Below, in pieces: positions 36,011 through 45,327 of a stretch of DNA of 64,000 nt. Both the position numbers and the translations under genes were made by a program. The stretch is taken from positions 1-64,000 of the forward strand of contig JBCCCR010000012.1 of the NCBI GenBank assembly GCA_039033415.1, written 5' to 3'. A model generated the notes under the pieces. That model was not told the DNA's origin, searched no databases, and saw only the letters and a program-made list of their open reading frames with translations. Positions within the stretch are counted from its first letter, which is position 1. Each line of letters begins with the position of its first letter. The stretch comes from Pseudomonadota bacterium (GTDB lineage Bacteria > Pseudomonadota > Gammaproteobacteria > Xanthomonadales > SZUA-38).

Positions 36011-36916
36011 ATGACCAGCATGTTGAATTGGCACCCAAAATCGGGGATCAAAAAGGCGATTGTGAAAGCCGGAGGGATCCGAGATGAGGTATTGACGGCG
36101 CACCCCAACGGGCATTTCTACTCCCCCGTTGTGAATCCCTCGAGCCTTTCTGGAGATCTCTGGAGTGACCGTAGCGGCGTTGCTGGAATCGACTTTTGCT
36201 CCGACCGGCATCGCCTGCTGCTCAGCGATTGGTTTCCAAGACATCTTCCCCATTTTGACTATCCCTTTGATGAGCCTGAGGACCCGTCGCGTTACTTTGT
36301 CGGTAACTCACAGTTTTCCTGGCTGGACGCAAGGACGCTATTCGTGTTCCTGCGGGAGCTCAGACCCAAAAGGATGGTTGAGGTGGGTTCCGGGTTCTCG
36401 TCGCTGCTCTCCGCAGATGTGAATCATCGCTTCCTGAACGATGAGATGGATTTGACCTGCATCGAGCCCTTTCCGCGTCCATTTCTAACGACAGCAATTG
36501 CGGGGCTTAATCGGGTGGTGACGGAAAAGGTTGAAAACGTTGATCTGACGCTGTTCGGCCAGTTGGAAAGCGGCGACATCCTGTTCATCGACTCGTCCCA
36601 TGTCGCGAAGACGGGAAGCGACGTCAACCATCTCTTTTTTGAAGTGATACCCCGATTGTCTGCCGGTGTCTTTTTCCACATTCACGATATCTTTTTGCCC
36701 GGTGAGTACCCAAGAGAATGGGTGGTGAACGAAAACAGAAGCTGGAATGAGCAGTATCTTCTGCAGGCGTTCCTGATGTTCAATCAAAGCTTCGAGGTGT
36801 TTTTCGGCTGCAGCTATGCCCACCGGTCGTTCCCGGATCTGGTCGGAGCTGCGCTCGGACTGGGCGGCCAGTCTTTTGGTGGCGGGAGCATGTGGATCAG
36901 GCGAACCAGTACTTAG
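36011..36916 (+). CDS. SAM-methyltransferase-fold protein of the Methyltransf_24 type
   Basis: 301 residues. The centre carries MVEVGSGFSSLLSADVN (a variant SAM motif), then LTCIEPFP, and ESGDILFIDSSHVAK at the expected post-binding strand, and HIHDIFLPGEYP. This pattern is seen in class I methyltransferases of glycan or polysaccharide-modification loci. No ribosome site precedes ATG 36011; ATG at 36020 is an alternative. The N-terminal ~90 residues are unassigned. The gene converges on the minus-strand methyltransferase at 36960. Confidence 0.72.
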   Translation: MTSMLNWHPKSGIKKAIVKAGGIRDEVLTAHPNGHFYSPVVNPSSLSGDLWSDRSGVAGIDFCSDRHRLLLSDWFPRHLPHFDYPFDEPEDPSRYFVGNSQFSWLDARTLFVFLRELRPKRMVEVGSGFSSLLSADVNHRFLNDEMDLTCIEPFPRPFLTTAIAGLNRVVTEKVENVDLTLFGQLESGDILFIDSSHVAKTGSDVNHLFFEVIPRLSAGVFFHIHDIFLPGEYPREWVVNENRSWNEQYLLQAFLMFNQSFEVFFGCSYAHRSFPDLVGAALGLGGQSFGGGSMWIRRTST

Positions 36917-36959
36917 CCGGAACAGCCTTAGTCATCGGCAAGATCTGGACCGTCGCTGG

Positions 36960-37781
36960 CTAGGGCTTAACGCCTCGGCAGATCACATACTCACCAGGAA
37001 TGGAGAAACCCTCAGCGATCCGGTAGGGACTAATTGACCTTAGGTAGGCGATCCGTACGCGCCGCTTAGTTGCCGACTCAAATCGACTGTAGGCAAGTGC
37101 AACCGGCCCGCCCAACAGCGCAGCATCCGCAGCGCTTCTGGCGTCCTTATAGGGCAGGGTGCATTGAATTCGGCGCTGTCGAACGCCTGAAAAACCTGCC
37201 TCCATCATTTGCCCGGCCAAGGTGTCCTCAGCCCCGAGCTGAAAGAACATCGGGCAAACCGTGGACTGGACCTCAGCATCGACTATGGGAAATATCTCGG
37301 CCCATCCGCAGTTGCGGCGATCTCCCCACACGGCAAAAACCGCTCGACCGCCCGGTCTTAAAGCGCGAAATGCTTCGCGAATTGCGTTGAGCGGATTCGG
37401 GCAATACATCAGACCCAGGGCGCAGGTCACGAGGTCAAACGTCTCGTTTCCTATCGCGGTCAAGGATTCGGCGTCTGCGCGAAAGGCCTCGACCTGAAGG
37501 TGATAGTCCTCTTGAGCAACCCGGCGTACGGCGGCCACCATCCTGTCGGACAGGTCCGTGGCCACAACCCGGCCATCCGGTCCAACAGCGTCCGCAATCG
37601 GAAACGTCACCATACCTGTCCCACACGCGATGTCGATTACCGATTCACCGAGTCGGGGCTCAGCAAGCCGCAGGAGTTCTTGATGCGCCGGCGCAAGCGG
37701 CTTTTCCCAGCCCGCTTCATAGAACGGGGCGGCTTTGTCCCATCCATAGCGCTGAATACGTCGTTGAAAACGTTCGTTCAT
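36960..37781 (-). CDS. UbiE-type class I methyltransferase
   Basis: 273 residues. ATG at 37781 overlaps the stop of the OsmC gene (ATGA), so translation is coupled. SAM motif SVIDIACGTGMVTFPIADAV lies at about residues 46-65, followed by VVATDLSDRMV and LVTCALGLMYCPNPLNAIREA. These are typical of small-molecule methyltransferases of the UbiE/Methyltransf_11 group. It is the last gene of a minus-strand run with two OsmC proteins, a flavin monooxygenase and a homocysteine methyltransferase. A sulfur or other soft nucleophile as methyl acceptor is a hypothesis from that context only. Confidence 0.82.
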   Translation of the reverse strand: MNERFQRRIQRYGWDKAAPFYEAGWEKPLAPAHQELLRLAEPRLGESVIDIACGTGMVTFPIADAVGPDGRVVATDLSDRMVAAVRRVAQEDYHLQVEAFRADAESLTAIGNETFDLVTCALGLMYCPNPLNAIREAFRALRPGGRAVFAVWGDRRNCGWAEIFPIVDAEVQSTVCPMFFQLGAEDTLAGQMMEAGFSGVRQRRIQCTLPYKDARSAADAALLGGPVALAYSRFESATKRRVRIAYLRSISPYRIAEGFSIPGEYVICRGVKP

Positions 37782-38308
37782 CGAGCTGTCTCTTGGGTCA
37801 AAATTACTTTCACACAGGTTTCGATAGGAGTTCGACACCGGACCGCATCCAGCATCGGGCTAAGCGTCAGAGACTGTTGAACCACCGCTTTGACCGCATC
37901 GGGCGTCTCGCAGGAGTAGACGCTGATTTGGAGCCGGCCGGCCTCAAAGCCTGGCGCAGCGCTCGCGCATACCCCGAGCTGGCCGCGGGCGTCGACATCG
38001 GTCTCGAATCGAACCTGAACCTGTTCAACTTCAACTTCCGCTCGAATCGCAAAGCTCCTGATGCCAATCGCCACGCAGCTCGCCATCGCGGCACGCAGCA
38101 AACAGGAGGGGGATGGACCTTGATCGGTTCCGCCCATCCCTGGCGGCACGTCGGCAATCAGGTCATGGTGCTTTTCCCGAATCAAACACTCCATACTGCC
38201 GTTCAACGTCGCCGTTGCGTAATAGGTTCGCTGCCCAAAGGCCGGCCTTTCCGCAACCAGCCGGGCTGCGCGATCCAGCGCGGTTTTGGTGTCCTTAAGG
38301 TTTTGCAT
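37778..38308 (-). CDS. OsmC-family protein (copy 1)
   Basis: 176 residues, OsmC fold. The helix GPSPSCLLRAAMASCVAIGIR carries the first reactive-Cys position, while the second family Cys (usually Cys-Pro in the C-terminal helix) is replaced in TLSPMLDAV. OsmC proteins reduce organic peroxides with paired cysteines, and variants lacking the pair may act on other substrates. It lies 20 bases after the flavin monooxygenase gene and overlaps the methyltransferase gene by four bases. A second OsmC gene is at 39657. Confidence 0.8.
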   Translation of the reverse strand: MQNLKDTKTALDRAARLVAERPAFGQRTYYATATLNGSMECLIREKHHDLIADVPPGMGGTDQGPSPSCLLRAAMASCVAIGIRSFAIRAEVEVEQVQVRFETDVDARGQLGVCASAAPGFEAGRLQISVYSCETPDAVKAVVQQSLTLSPMLDAVRCRTPIETCVKVILTQETAR

Positions 38309-38328
38309 GACGTCACTCCGCGATTGGT

Positions 38329-39579
38329 TCAGGCGACCTGCGTTCTGGAGTCGTTCAAATAGCCCACCAGATGAGCCGCCAGCGCCTTTGCATCATCTGC
38401 GGCTCCGTCGATCAGGCTGGATTTCCGGGTGCGCATAAAGGGCAGCCCGAGCACGTACACACCCGGCGCGCCGACCACGCCGCCGTCATGCATCAGCCGT
38501 CCGCGAGCATCAAACACCGGCAGATCTAAAAACGAATAGTCCGGCTTCAACCCGGTGGCCCAGAGAATTGAGTCGATGCCGGCCGCTTTCAGGTCGAGAA
38601 CCAGCTCAGGGTTGTCGGGCACCAGCGTCGGATTCGGAAAAGCACCGCCCAGGGATCGACTCTGCGGCAACGACTCGTCGATCCACGCGTCCAAGGTTCG
38701 GAGCAGACGCTGCATCTTTAGGTCTGCCAGGCGGCAGACGTTATGGAGGTTGCCAGAGAACAAGGCCCTGCCCCCGCGAAAAGCCGTCAAGCGTCCGACA
38801 ATTTTTACTCCAAGCTTCTGCAGCCGATTCAGGTCGACGCTACGACCGGTAGTGCTGCCGACCAGCTGAAACGACGGCAGCGTTCGGACACGCGACAGGT
38901 CGTCAACGTCCGCGATGCTGTGATCAAAATAGCCGGCGGCATTCATGAGCCAAAGGATGTCATGCCCTCGGTAACGGCGAGGGACCCGGACATGTTCTCC
39001 CACCGACAGAAAAACGTTGCGGCCTGCCAGGGCAAGCTCCTCAGCAAGCTGCACGCCGCTCGCTGAGGCGCCGACAATCAAAACCGAAGCGCCGACGATG
39101 TCGCAAGGACGCTTGTAGTCAGGGATAGCCAAAGACTGCAGGCAAGACGGCCGGTCGGCCGCAACCTCGGGCAGTGCAGGGAGCGTCATTGCCCCATTGG
39201 CCAGCACCAGGCATAGGCACTCCCAGTCGCCGCGATCGGTCTGGACTCGATAGCCATTTCGAAGACGTTTGACCGAGAGCACCGTCGTCAGAGTCTCAAT
39301 CGGGGCGCCGGTCTTCCTAGCATAGTCGTCGAAGAATCTGATGGTCTCGATCAATGTGCGGAAACCGTGGGGATCTGTCCCATGGTACTCATGACCCGGC
39401 AGTCGGCTTTGCCAGTTGGGCGTCAAAAGCCGGAGCGAGTTCCATCGTTCGGTGCGCCAGGTGTTTGCCACACGGCCGCGCTCCAAAATGACATGCTCGA
39501 CAGATTGCCTAGCCAGACTGTGACTCATGGCCAAGCCGGACTGACCGGCGCCAATGATGATCGTGGTGACTCTTTTCAT
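38329..39579 (-). CDS. FAD/NAD(P)-dependent flavin monooxygenase
   Basis: 416 residues with two Rossmann signatures: TTIIIGAGQSGLAMSHSLAR at the N-terminus (FAD) and VLIVGASASGVQLAEEL near residue 160 (NADPH). Between and after them are family elements GHEYHGTDPHGF and ILWATGLKPDYSFLDLPVFD. This is the CzcO/flavin-containing monooxygenase type, oxygenating soft nucleophiles such as sulfur or nitrogen. Flanked by OsmC genes, it may handle sulfur compounds, though this is inference. A strong inverted repeat (39609-39639) separates it from the upstream OsmC gene. Confidence 0.85.
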   Translation of the reverse strand: MKRVTTIIIGAGQSGLAMSHSLARQSVEHVILERGRVANTWRTERWNSLRLLTPNWQSRLPGHEYHGTDPHGFRTLIETIRFFDDYARKTGAPIETLTTVLSVKRLRNGYRVQTDRGDWECLCLVLANGAMTLPALPEVAADRPSCLQSLAIPDYKRPCDIVGASVLIVGASASGVQLAEELALAGRNVFLSVGEHVRVPRRYRGHDILWLMNAAGYFDHSIADVDDLSRVRTLPSFQLVGSTTGRSVDLNRLQKLGVKIVGRLTAFRGGRALFSGNLHNVCRLADLKMQRLLRTLDAWIDESLPQSRSLGGAFPNPTLVPDNPELVLDLKAAGIDSILWATGLKPDYSFLDLPVFDARGRLMHDGGVVGAPGVYVLGLPFMRTRKSSLIDGAADDAKALAAHLVGYLNDSRTQVA

Positions 39580-39608
39580 GGTTGTAAATCCCTGGCAGCG
39601 AACCTTGG

Positions 39609-39639
39609 GACGTCCCCAGCTCTGGCGGCTGGGGACGTC
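39609..39639 (-). repeat. Perfect 12-bp hairpin between OsmC and monooxygenase genes
   Basis: GACGTCCCCAGC at 39609-39620 and GCTGGGGACGTC at 39628-39639 with a seven-base loop, between the OsmC stop (39657) and the monooxygenase start (39579). No T-run follows in the direction of transcription. It may be an attenuator, mRNA stability element or repeat unit. Its stability should reduce downstream readthrough. Confidence 0.65.
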
Positions 39640-39656
39640 GATTTGGCCGCTGGCGA

Positions 39657-40226
39657 TCAGGAATGAACCGTCACAAAAACGTTTGTGGGATTCGTGATGA
39701 TGTCGAACACGGCCGACCGCTTTTGGGACTGGGCGACCAACGCTTCGATGTCCTCAGTGCTGGCCTCGGCGTCGATGTTGTAGGTGACTCGAATGGCGTT
39801 AAATCCGTTACGTACCTTGGGGTCGATGCCGAGAATTCCGTGAAGGTTCATGTCGCCTTCAACCACCGCCTCAACCGAGCGCAGTTCGATGGCGCGGTTT
39901 TCCGCTACGGAGGCAATTCCGGCGGACAAGCATCCGGCAAGGCCGGCCAAGACCAGCTCCACGGGGGTCGGCGCTGCGTCGGGAGCAGCAAATACTTCCG
40001 GGTGATCGGAATCGACGATAAACGTCTTGCTGCGGCTCTGTGGCTCACCGAGACCAAAAAACTGGTCGATCTCCATGCGGGTATGCACGCCGTTGAGCCA
40101 CTGACTACGTGCCGCAAAGCGAAAGTTCGCCGCGTCCGGCGCGGCCTCTAGAGCTTCGCGAGCCTCCAAGATTGCGGCGACGTTGACGCCATTGAGCTGT
40201 GTGTCAGAGGAAATTTGTTCACTCAT
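39657..40226 (-). CDS. OsmC-family protein (copy 2)
   Basis: 189 residues from ATG 40226, which has AGGAGA nearby upstream. The extra N-terminal frame to 40250 is discarded. The first OsmC Cys lies in PVELVLAGLAGCLSAGIASVAE. The second family Cys is replaced in KRSAVFDIITN. It is otherwise the usual OsmC length and beta-alpha architecture. Cooperation with the downstream monooxygenase and the other OsmC copy is likely from gene order. The substrate is unknown. Confidence 0.82.
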   Translation of the reverse strand: MSEQISSDTQLNGVNVAAILEAREALEAAPDAANFRFAARSQWLNGVHTRMEIDQFFGLGEPQSRSKTFIVDSDHPEVFAAPDAAPTPVELVLAGLAGCLSAGIASVAENRAIELRSVEAVVEGDMNLHGILGIDPKVRNGFNAIRVTYNIDAEASTEDIEALVAQSQKRSAVFDIITNPTNVFVTVHS

Positions 40227-40349
40227 TATGTTTCTCCTTTTCATGTGCATGTGGCGCAGCCGACGACTGCCCTCGGCGGGGCGATCGCGCTGCTAGATAG
40301 AGGTTTGCTTGTGAGGCGCCGAACCCGATCGGGCCGGCACCGGTTCTGG

Positions 40350-41327
40350 CTAGGAGGCCTTTAGCCCGATGAGCTCAGAGCTCTTGCCGAGGCAGACGCG
40401 TCCGATTGCGCCGACATGGCGGTGATCAGTACCGCAGCATCCTCCGAAAACACGTAGCTTAGGTAGGTACGCCATCAGCTCCTTGTGCTGCTGGGCCAGC
40501 TCGAGGGGATTTCCTTCGTCCAGCGTCTCTGCCTCGTCCAACTCAGCATGGCTTTTGCGCGACGCGTTGGTTCGGAGCCCACCAATCCTGCTTCGCCACT
40601 TTTCGTTGCTTTCAAGCACCGGTCGAAAGTGGTCGGGGTGAGCGCAGTTGATCATGTAATACGCCGGGCCTCTGGACAGATCTGCGTCCACCTCGTCAAT
40701 GGCATCGCCAAGCGATTGACCGGAAGGCAGCCGGCCGTCAGTTTCCACCGTAAACGAGAGCACAAGGGGAACACCTCGACGGGCGCAGGCTCGATTGATT
40801 CCGATCGCTTCGCCCGTGTGGGTCATCGTGATGGCGCTGATCATGTCAACACCAGCGTGAGCAAAGGTTTCAATCTGGGCGCTGTGATAGTCGGCCGCAT
40901 CTTGCGGGTCCAGCAGTTCATCGGGTGCATAGCCATCACCATAGGGTCCAACATTGCCGCTGACGACAAACGGTCGGTCATCCTCAAATGCCTCGCGGAG
41001 CTCAAAAAGCATCTCGATGCTCTGCTGATTGGCTTTCACGAGATCCTGCTGGCTGTATCCGAGCTGGCTACCCCAGCGTTCACTTGCTCGCCAGGTGGGG
41101 CTATCGAGAATCAGCCCAAGGTTCTGCGAACGGGCAACCTTGATGTAGCTCTCGTAATAGAGACGAAGCGCGGTCTGTCCCCAGTCGGATCGCAACAGCG
41201 TAAAGGCAGCAAATAAGGGCAAATCCAGGCCGTAGTGGAAAATCATCGTCGTTTCCAGGCCGCCGTCGGTCAGCAGATACTCGTCATTGAGCTGAGGCAG
41301 GCAGCGCCGATATTTTGGGTTTTCCAT
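40350..41327 (-). CDS. Homocysteine S-methyltransferase-family protein
   Basis: 325 residues. N-terminal LTDGGLETTMIFHYGLDLP, middle MINCAHPDHFRPVLE, and C-terminal VFGGCCGTDHRHVGAIG form the zinc-binding cysteines of the pcl02574 (MmuM/BhmT) barrel: Cys in INCAHP and the GGCCGT pair. It would transfer a methyl group to homocysteine or a related thiol from S-methylmethionine, betaine or another donor. No cobalamin domain is present. ATG at 41327 is preferred over the GTG at 41330. An AraC regulator precedes it on the same strand. Confidence 0.85.
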   Translation of the reverse strand: MENPKYRRCLPQLNDEYLLTDGGLETTMIFHYGLDLPLFAAFTLLRSDWGQTALRLYYESYIKVARSQNLGLILDSPTWRASERWGSQLGYSQQDLVKANQQSIEMLFELREAFEDDRPFVVSGNVGPYGDGYAPDELLDPQDAADYHSAQIETFAHAGVDMISAITMTHTGEAIGINRACARRGVPLVLSFTVETDGRLPSGQSLGDAIDEVDADLSRGPAYYMINCAHPDHFRPVLESNEKWRSRIGGLRTNASRKSHAELDEAETLDEGNPLELAQQHKELMAYLPKLRVFGGCCGTDHRHVGAIGRVCLGKSSELIGLKAS

Positions 41328-41452
41328 CACTTCTTCTCGCTATTTCTCTGTTCGTTGCTCTAAGTTACTTGCGGCCCAGCAATCCGCGAATGATCGTTGC
41401 GCCGCAAATCATGACCAAACCGCCAGCGGTCGATCGGCAAGCTGGCGGATGC

Positions 41453-42445
41453 TCATGCGGACTTGCGCCAGTCTGCCGGCGATAGACCGGTTCTTCGCTT
41501 GAAGGCGCGCGAAAACGCTTCCGGCGCGCTGTACCCTACGCGGTACGCGACCTCTGACGCGCTCAGGCCGGTGTCTCTAAGCAGTGAGGACGCCGCGTCC
41601 AGCCGCTGTGCCTGCAGATAGGCGCGCGGGCCGATTCCCATTACGTCGGTAAAGCGGTCCACAAAAGCGGACCGTGACATGGCAACCGAGCGGGCGAGAT
41701 CCTCAATACGGGGTGGCTCCGAGAGATTCTGATGAATCACGCTCAGCGCCCGTGCGATACGAGGATCGGCTAGCCCTGCCAGCCAACCTTGAGGCTGGGG
41801 ATGGCGCTCGACATGCGCTCGAAGCGCTTCGATCAAGAGCAGGCGGCACAAGCTGGAAACGAAATCTGCGCCGACGGCTCGCCCGCGCCCGAGTTCGCGA
41901 GCGGCCATAGCCATAGATGCCTGAATCCAGTCGCGCATCGGCAGGCTGTCAATATGAATGACCAGTAGCTCCGGCAAGCAATCCAGCAATGGGAATGGTT
42001 GTGAGCCCGTCGCCATGAATCCGCACAGCATTCTTGTTGGTGTGCCACCGCCACCGTACCGGATCTGGAGAAGCCCGTCCGGCTCAGCGGGAATCAGTAA
42101 ATCGTCGCCAGACACGGGCGGCACGCCGGTTTCGCTGGCTAGTACATGCAATGCGTTAGACGGCAGAAAAATAATGTCCCCGCGCGTTGCGCGGCAGTGT
42201 TCTCGGTAGCCATCGCCCGCGTCCATCGAGACCAATAGCTCTCCTTCAGTGACGATGTGATACGCAATCACTTGACATGGTTCCATCACCCAAGGCTGAC
42301 AGTCCTCTTTTGTGACGTGGGCCGAGATGGCCCACGGTGCGGTGAATTCACCCTCGAGGAAGACAGAGCCCTTTAGGTCGAGTGCCCCAATGATCTTCGC
42401 CAAGGGGTCGGAAGCCGACGGGTTGCTTTCGAACACGGATTTCAT
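41453..42445 (-). CDS. AraC-family regulator with cupin sensor
   Basis: About 330 residues. The first ~180 residues are a cupin sensor (WAISAHVTKEDCQPWV, VIAYHIVTEGELLVSM, RATRGDIIFLP), the arrangement of AraC/cupin-6 regulators. The C-terminal ~100 residues have two HTH motifs: RIEDLARSVAMSRSAFVDRFTDVMG and SASEVAYRVGYSAPEAFSRAFKRRTGLSP, the last being the AraC hallmark. ATG at 42445 is preferred to the longer frame. It sits 125 bases upstream of the homocysteine methyltransferase gene and is a likely activator of the following run. The ligand is unknown. Confidence 0.88.
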   Translation of the reverse strand: MKSVFESNPSASDPLAKIIGALDLKGSVFLEGEFTAPWAISAHVTKEDCQPWVMEPCQVIAYHIVTEGELLVSMDAGDGYREHCRATRGDIIFLPSNALHVLASETGVPPVSGDDLLIPAEPDGLLQIRYGGGGTPTRMLCGFMATGSQPFPLLDCLPELLVIHIDSLPMRDWIQASMAMAARELGRGRAVGADFVSSLCRLLLIEALRAHVERHPQPQGWLAGLADPRIARALSVIHQNLSEPPRIEDLARSVAMSRSAFVDRFTDVMGIGPRAYLQAQRLDAASSLLRDTGLSASEVAYRVGYSAPEAFSRAFKRRTGLSPADWRKSA

Positions 42446-42867
42446 GGGCAGACAGACGTAACGACTGTGGTTTGCTTCTCGCACGCATGTTGCAATTCCT
42501 GACTTTTACTGCACTTTCCCGCCCTGCAGAGGCTTGCTTGCGTCCGTATGCCCTCTCGCTTGCTGGGTTTGATCAAGGATGAAGCTAGGAGAGACAAATT
42601 GAGCTTGCGTGCGTCTGTGCCCCTGTCGAAACGTTTTTTGATCTGAAAAAGCTGATTGAGTGCATTCTCGAAGTTCTGACAGTTGGCCACGATTTTCCGT
42701 CCATTTGGCGCCAAGAGCTCGGCAAAGGCTCAAGACATTTGATGGGTCCACGTAGCTTTCATACGCAATCGAGCTTGATACTCCGTCACGATCAGCGGAA
42801 CAACAAATCTCTAGGGGGTTTGCCGCGGGTCATCGTCTGACGACGGCGATTATCGGAATAAGCGGCT
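42446..42867. other. 422-base intergenic stretch without a supported gene
   Basis: Divergent spacer between the AraC regulator and the protein kinase. Open frames on the minus strand (around 42442-42751) lack start sites and domain signatures. I saw no strong palindrome or terminator. It should contain both promoters, but no convincing -35/-10 pair was found. Confidence 0.5.
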
Positions 42868-45318
42868 ATGGAAATTGAACAAACTGAATCGGATCTATTG
42901 CTTGAGCGAGACCGACGGGTACACGCCGGCCGGCTCCGCAGGCTTTTTGACAGCTACTGGGACGCGGATCCTTCCGACCGAGCCCAGCTGTTTGCCGACG
43001 TTGAAGCCATCGATCCGCTGCTGGCAGACCGCCTTAGAGGTTTGATATCGGCTGAGGCGGAGTCACCGGCGGCCAGCGAAACGTCGAATCAAGATCTGGC
43101 CGCAGGGCGAGACTTTGGCGCTTATCGCGTCGTTGAACGACTGGGCGCGGGCGGCATGGGGCAGGTATTCCTGGCCAAGCAGGAGTCGCCTGTCCGGCGT
43201 CAGGTTGCCTTGAAAGTTATGCCCTGGCACGCCGCGCTTGATCCGGAGCAACGCGCAAGGTTCACCGCTGAGCGTCAGGCGTTGGCGAGCCTCTCGCATC
43301 CGAACGTGGCCAACTTCTATGCAGCCGGTGAGACGGATAATGGTCTTGCGTATTTTGCGATGGAGCACGTGGAAGGTCACCATATCGATCACCATTGTGA
43401 GGCGCAGTCGCTGGATTATCGGCGGCGGCTTGAGCTGCTGCTGCAGGTGTGCGCCGGGGTCTCCCACGCCCACCGCAAAGGACTTGTACACCGGGATCTG
43501 AAACCCTCCAACATCCTGGTGACCACCGATGGCGCTGACCCGCTGGTGAAGATCATCGATTTTGGTATTGCCAAGGCGGCGACCGCAGGACTCCGTCCGG
43601 AAACGTTTGAAACGCATGCCGGACGCATTGTTGGCACGGTTAACTACATGAGCCCCGAGCAGGCGCGTGGCAACGAATTGGTTGATACACGAGCGGATGT
43701 CTACGCGATCGGCGTCCTTCTCTACCGGCTTTTAACCGGACGAACGCCGTTTGCGTTCCAAACGGGAGAGCTAGCGCTATCCCAGATTTTTCGACGCCTC
43801 GACCAGGAGGATCCGAAGCGACCATCCGAGTTGACCTCCGGCCCCGAGCGGGCGTTTCTCCAGGGCGATCTGGATTGGATTTGCAGCAAAGCGGTAGCCC
43901 GAAACCCGAGGCGTCGCTACGCTTCCGTGGACGCGCTGGCGCGAGACCTGGAGGCATTTCTTGAACGAAGGCCCGTAGAGGCGAGACCGCCGACTCTCGC
44001 GTATCGGTCAGCGAAGTTTATCTCGCGCCACCGTGCGGGGGTTGCGGCCTTCGGATCGATCTTGCTGGCAGCATTGTTTACAACCCTTTGGTCAGTCCAC
44101 CAGGCCAGACGAGTTGAGGTGGAAGCCAAAACGGCAAACGAGGTCATCACGCTGCTACGAGAAGCGTTTTCTGCCGCGGATCCCAGTCAGGGGCAATCGC
44201 TTACGGTGCTGGACGTCCTCGATCAGGCCGCTGGCAATCTTGACGGTTTGGCCACCGAAAACCCGGTTCGGGCCCGCCTTTCCATGGAGCTGGCAGACGT
44301 ATACATGAATCTTGGGCAGCCAGTACAAGCCCTCGAACTCTGGAACGCGGCGTTAGAACTTGAGCTCGAACGGAACGGCGACGAGAGTGATGGTTCGCGG
44401 CGCGCGCTGGTCGGAAAGGCGATAGCTCACAGGGAGCTCTCGCAGTTTGATGACTCAGAGGACGCGCTACGGCGGGTGCTCAAGCTGGAGGAAAAGCTCA
44501 ACGGCCACAACAGCTCACAGGCACTGCTGGCGCGCAGCAACCTCGCGGCACATTACCTCGCCCAACATCGCCATGATCTGGCGCTGCCGCTGTTTGAGCA
44601 GGCCTTCGTGGATTCGCTGGAAATCCACGGTCCGGAGCATGCTAATACGCTTAAGATTGCCGCCAACCTGGCGTTGAGTCTTCGCGACGTTGACCTCGGT
44701 CGTGCGATCGATTTGGCTGAGCTTGCATTGAACGGCTTGAATTCTGTACCTGGATCCGACGCCATCATGCTGGTAGGCCTTGAGTACAACCTGCTGACGA
44801 TGCTCGGGCAGGCGAATCGAATTGACGAAGCCAAGGTTCGAATCTCGGATCTCTATGGCCGAGCAGAGAAGTTGCTGGGGGCGTCACATCCGCTCACCCA
44901 ATCCATTTGGGAATCCGAGGGGAATTTAGCCCTTGCCTCCGGAGATCTCGATCGAGGTGTCGCGATTCTGGAATTGGCGTTGGCAAAGCGTGTTGAAGAA
45001 CTCGGGCCAGAGCACCTTCAATCGATTCGCCTTCAGTCCAATCTTTTGTCCGCGAAGTTCGACCGGGGTGACGACCCAGAATTGTTGCGCCCCGCGGTCG
45101 ACGAGCTGGTTAAGAGAACGCGAGAATTCCTGGAGCCCGACAGCCGGATCAGCATTCAAAGCATTGGATTAGCCATTGAGATCACCCTCGCAGCCGGGCG
45201 GGCCGCTGACGCGCGGGCGATACTCGATGGAAACGAACTGCCGGAGGACGTGCGCGACCGTCTGCTTAAGCTCGAGTCCTGGGCTGGTAGCAAGAAAGTC
45301 AGCGCAATCAGTCGTTAG
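42868..45318 (+). CDS. Membrane Ser/Thr protein kinase with TPR sensor domain
   Basis: 816 residues. A ~85-residue leader precedes a Hanks-type kinase domain: ATP loop LGAGGMGQVFLAKQ, Lys116 in RQVALKVM, catalytic Asp210 in VHRDLKPSN, DFG Asp231 in IIDFGIAK, and SPEQARG. A single hydrophobic helix (about 391-412, AGVAAFGSILLAALFTTLW) separates the kinase from a long extracytoplasmic helical region with TPR-like repeats rich in Leu/Glu/Ala. This architecture is common in gammaproteobacteria and planctomycetes beside TIGR02999-type ECF sigma factors. The sigma gene here lies nine bases away, in the opposite direction. The sensed signal is unknown. Confidence 0.92.
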   Translation: MEIEQTESDLLLERDRRVHAGRLRRLFDSYWDADPSDRAQLFADVEAIDPLLADRLRGLISAEAESPAASETSNQDLAAGRDFGAYRVVERLGAGGMGQVFLAKQESPVRRQVALKVMPWHAALDPEQRARFTAERQALASLSHPNVANFYAAGETDNGLAYFAMEHVEGHHIDHHCEAQSLDYRRRLELLLQVCAGVSHAHRKGLVHRDLKPSNILVTTDGADPLVKIIDFGIAKAATAGLRPETFETHAGRIVGTVNYMSPEQARGNELVDTRADVYAIGVLLYRLLTGRTPFAFQTGELALSQIFRRLDQEDPKRPSELTSGPERAFLQGDLDWICSKAVARNPRRRYASVDALARDLEAFLERRPVEARPPTLAYRSAKFISRHRAGVAAFGSILLAALFTTLWSVHQARRVEVEAKTANEVITLLREAFSAADPSQGQSLTVLDVLDQAAGNLDGLATENPVRARLSMELADVYMNLGQPVQALELWNAALELELERNGDESDGSRRALVGKAIAHRELSQFDDSEDALRRVLKLEEKLNGHNSSQALLARSNLAAHYLAQHRHDLALPLFEQAFVDSLEIHGPEHANTLKIAANLALSLRDVDLGRAIDLAELALNGLNSVPGSDAIMLVGLEYNLLTMLGQANRIDEAKVRISDLYGRAEKLLGASHPLTQSIWESEGNLALASGDLDRGVAILELALAKRVEELGPEHLQSIRLQSNLLSAKFDRGDDPELLRPAVDELVKRTREFLEPDSRISIQSIGLAIEITLAAGRAADARAILDGNELPEDVRDRLLKLESWAGSKKVSAISR

Positions 45319-45327
45319 ACGCCGCTA

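Noticed and set aside
42442-42751. Two overlapping minus-strand frames between the AraC and kinase genes.
   Set aside because: No ribosome site or recognisable motif; treated as spacer.
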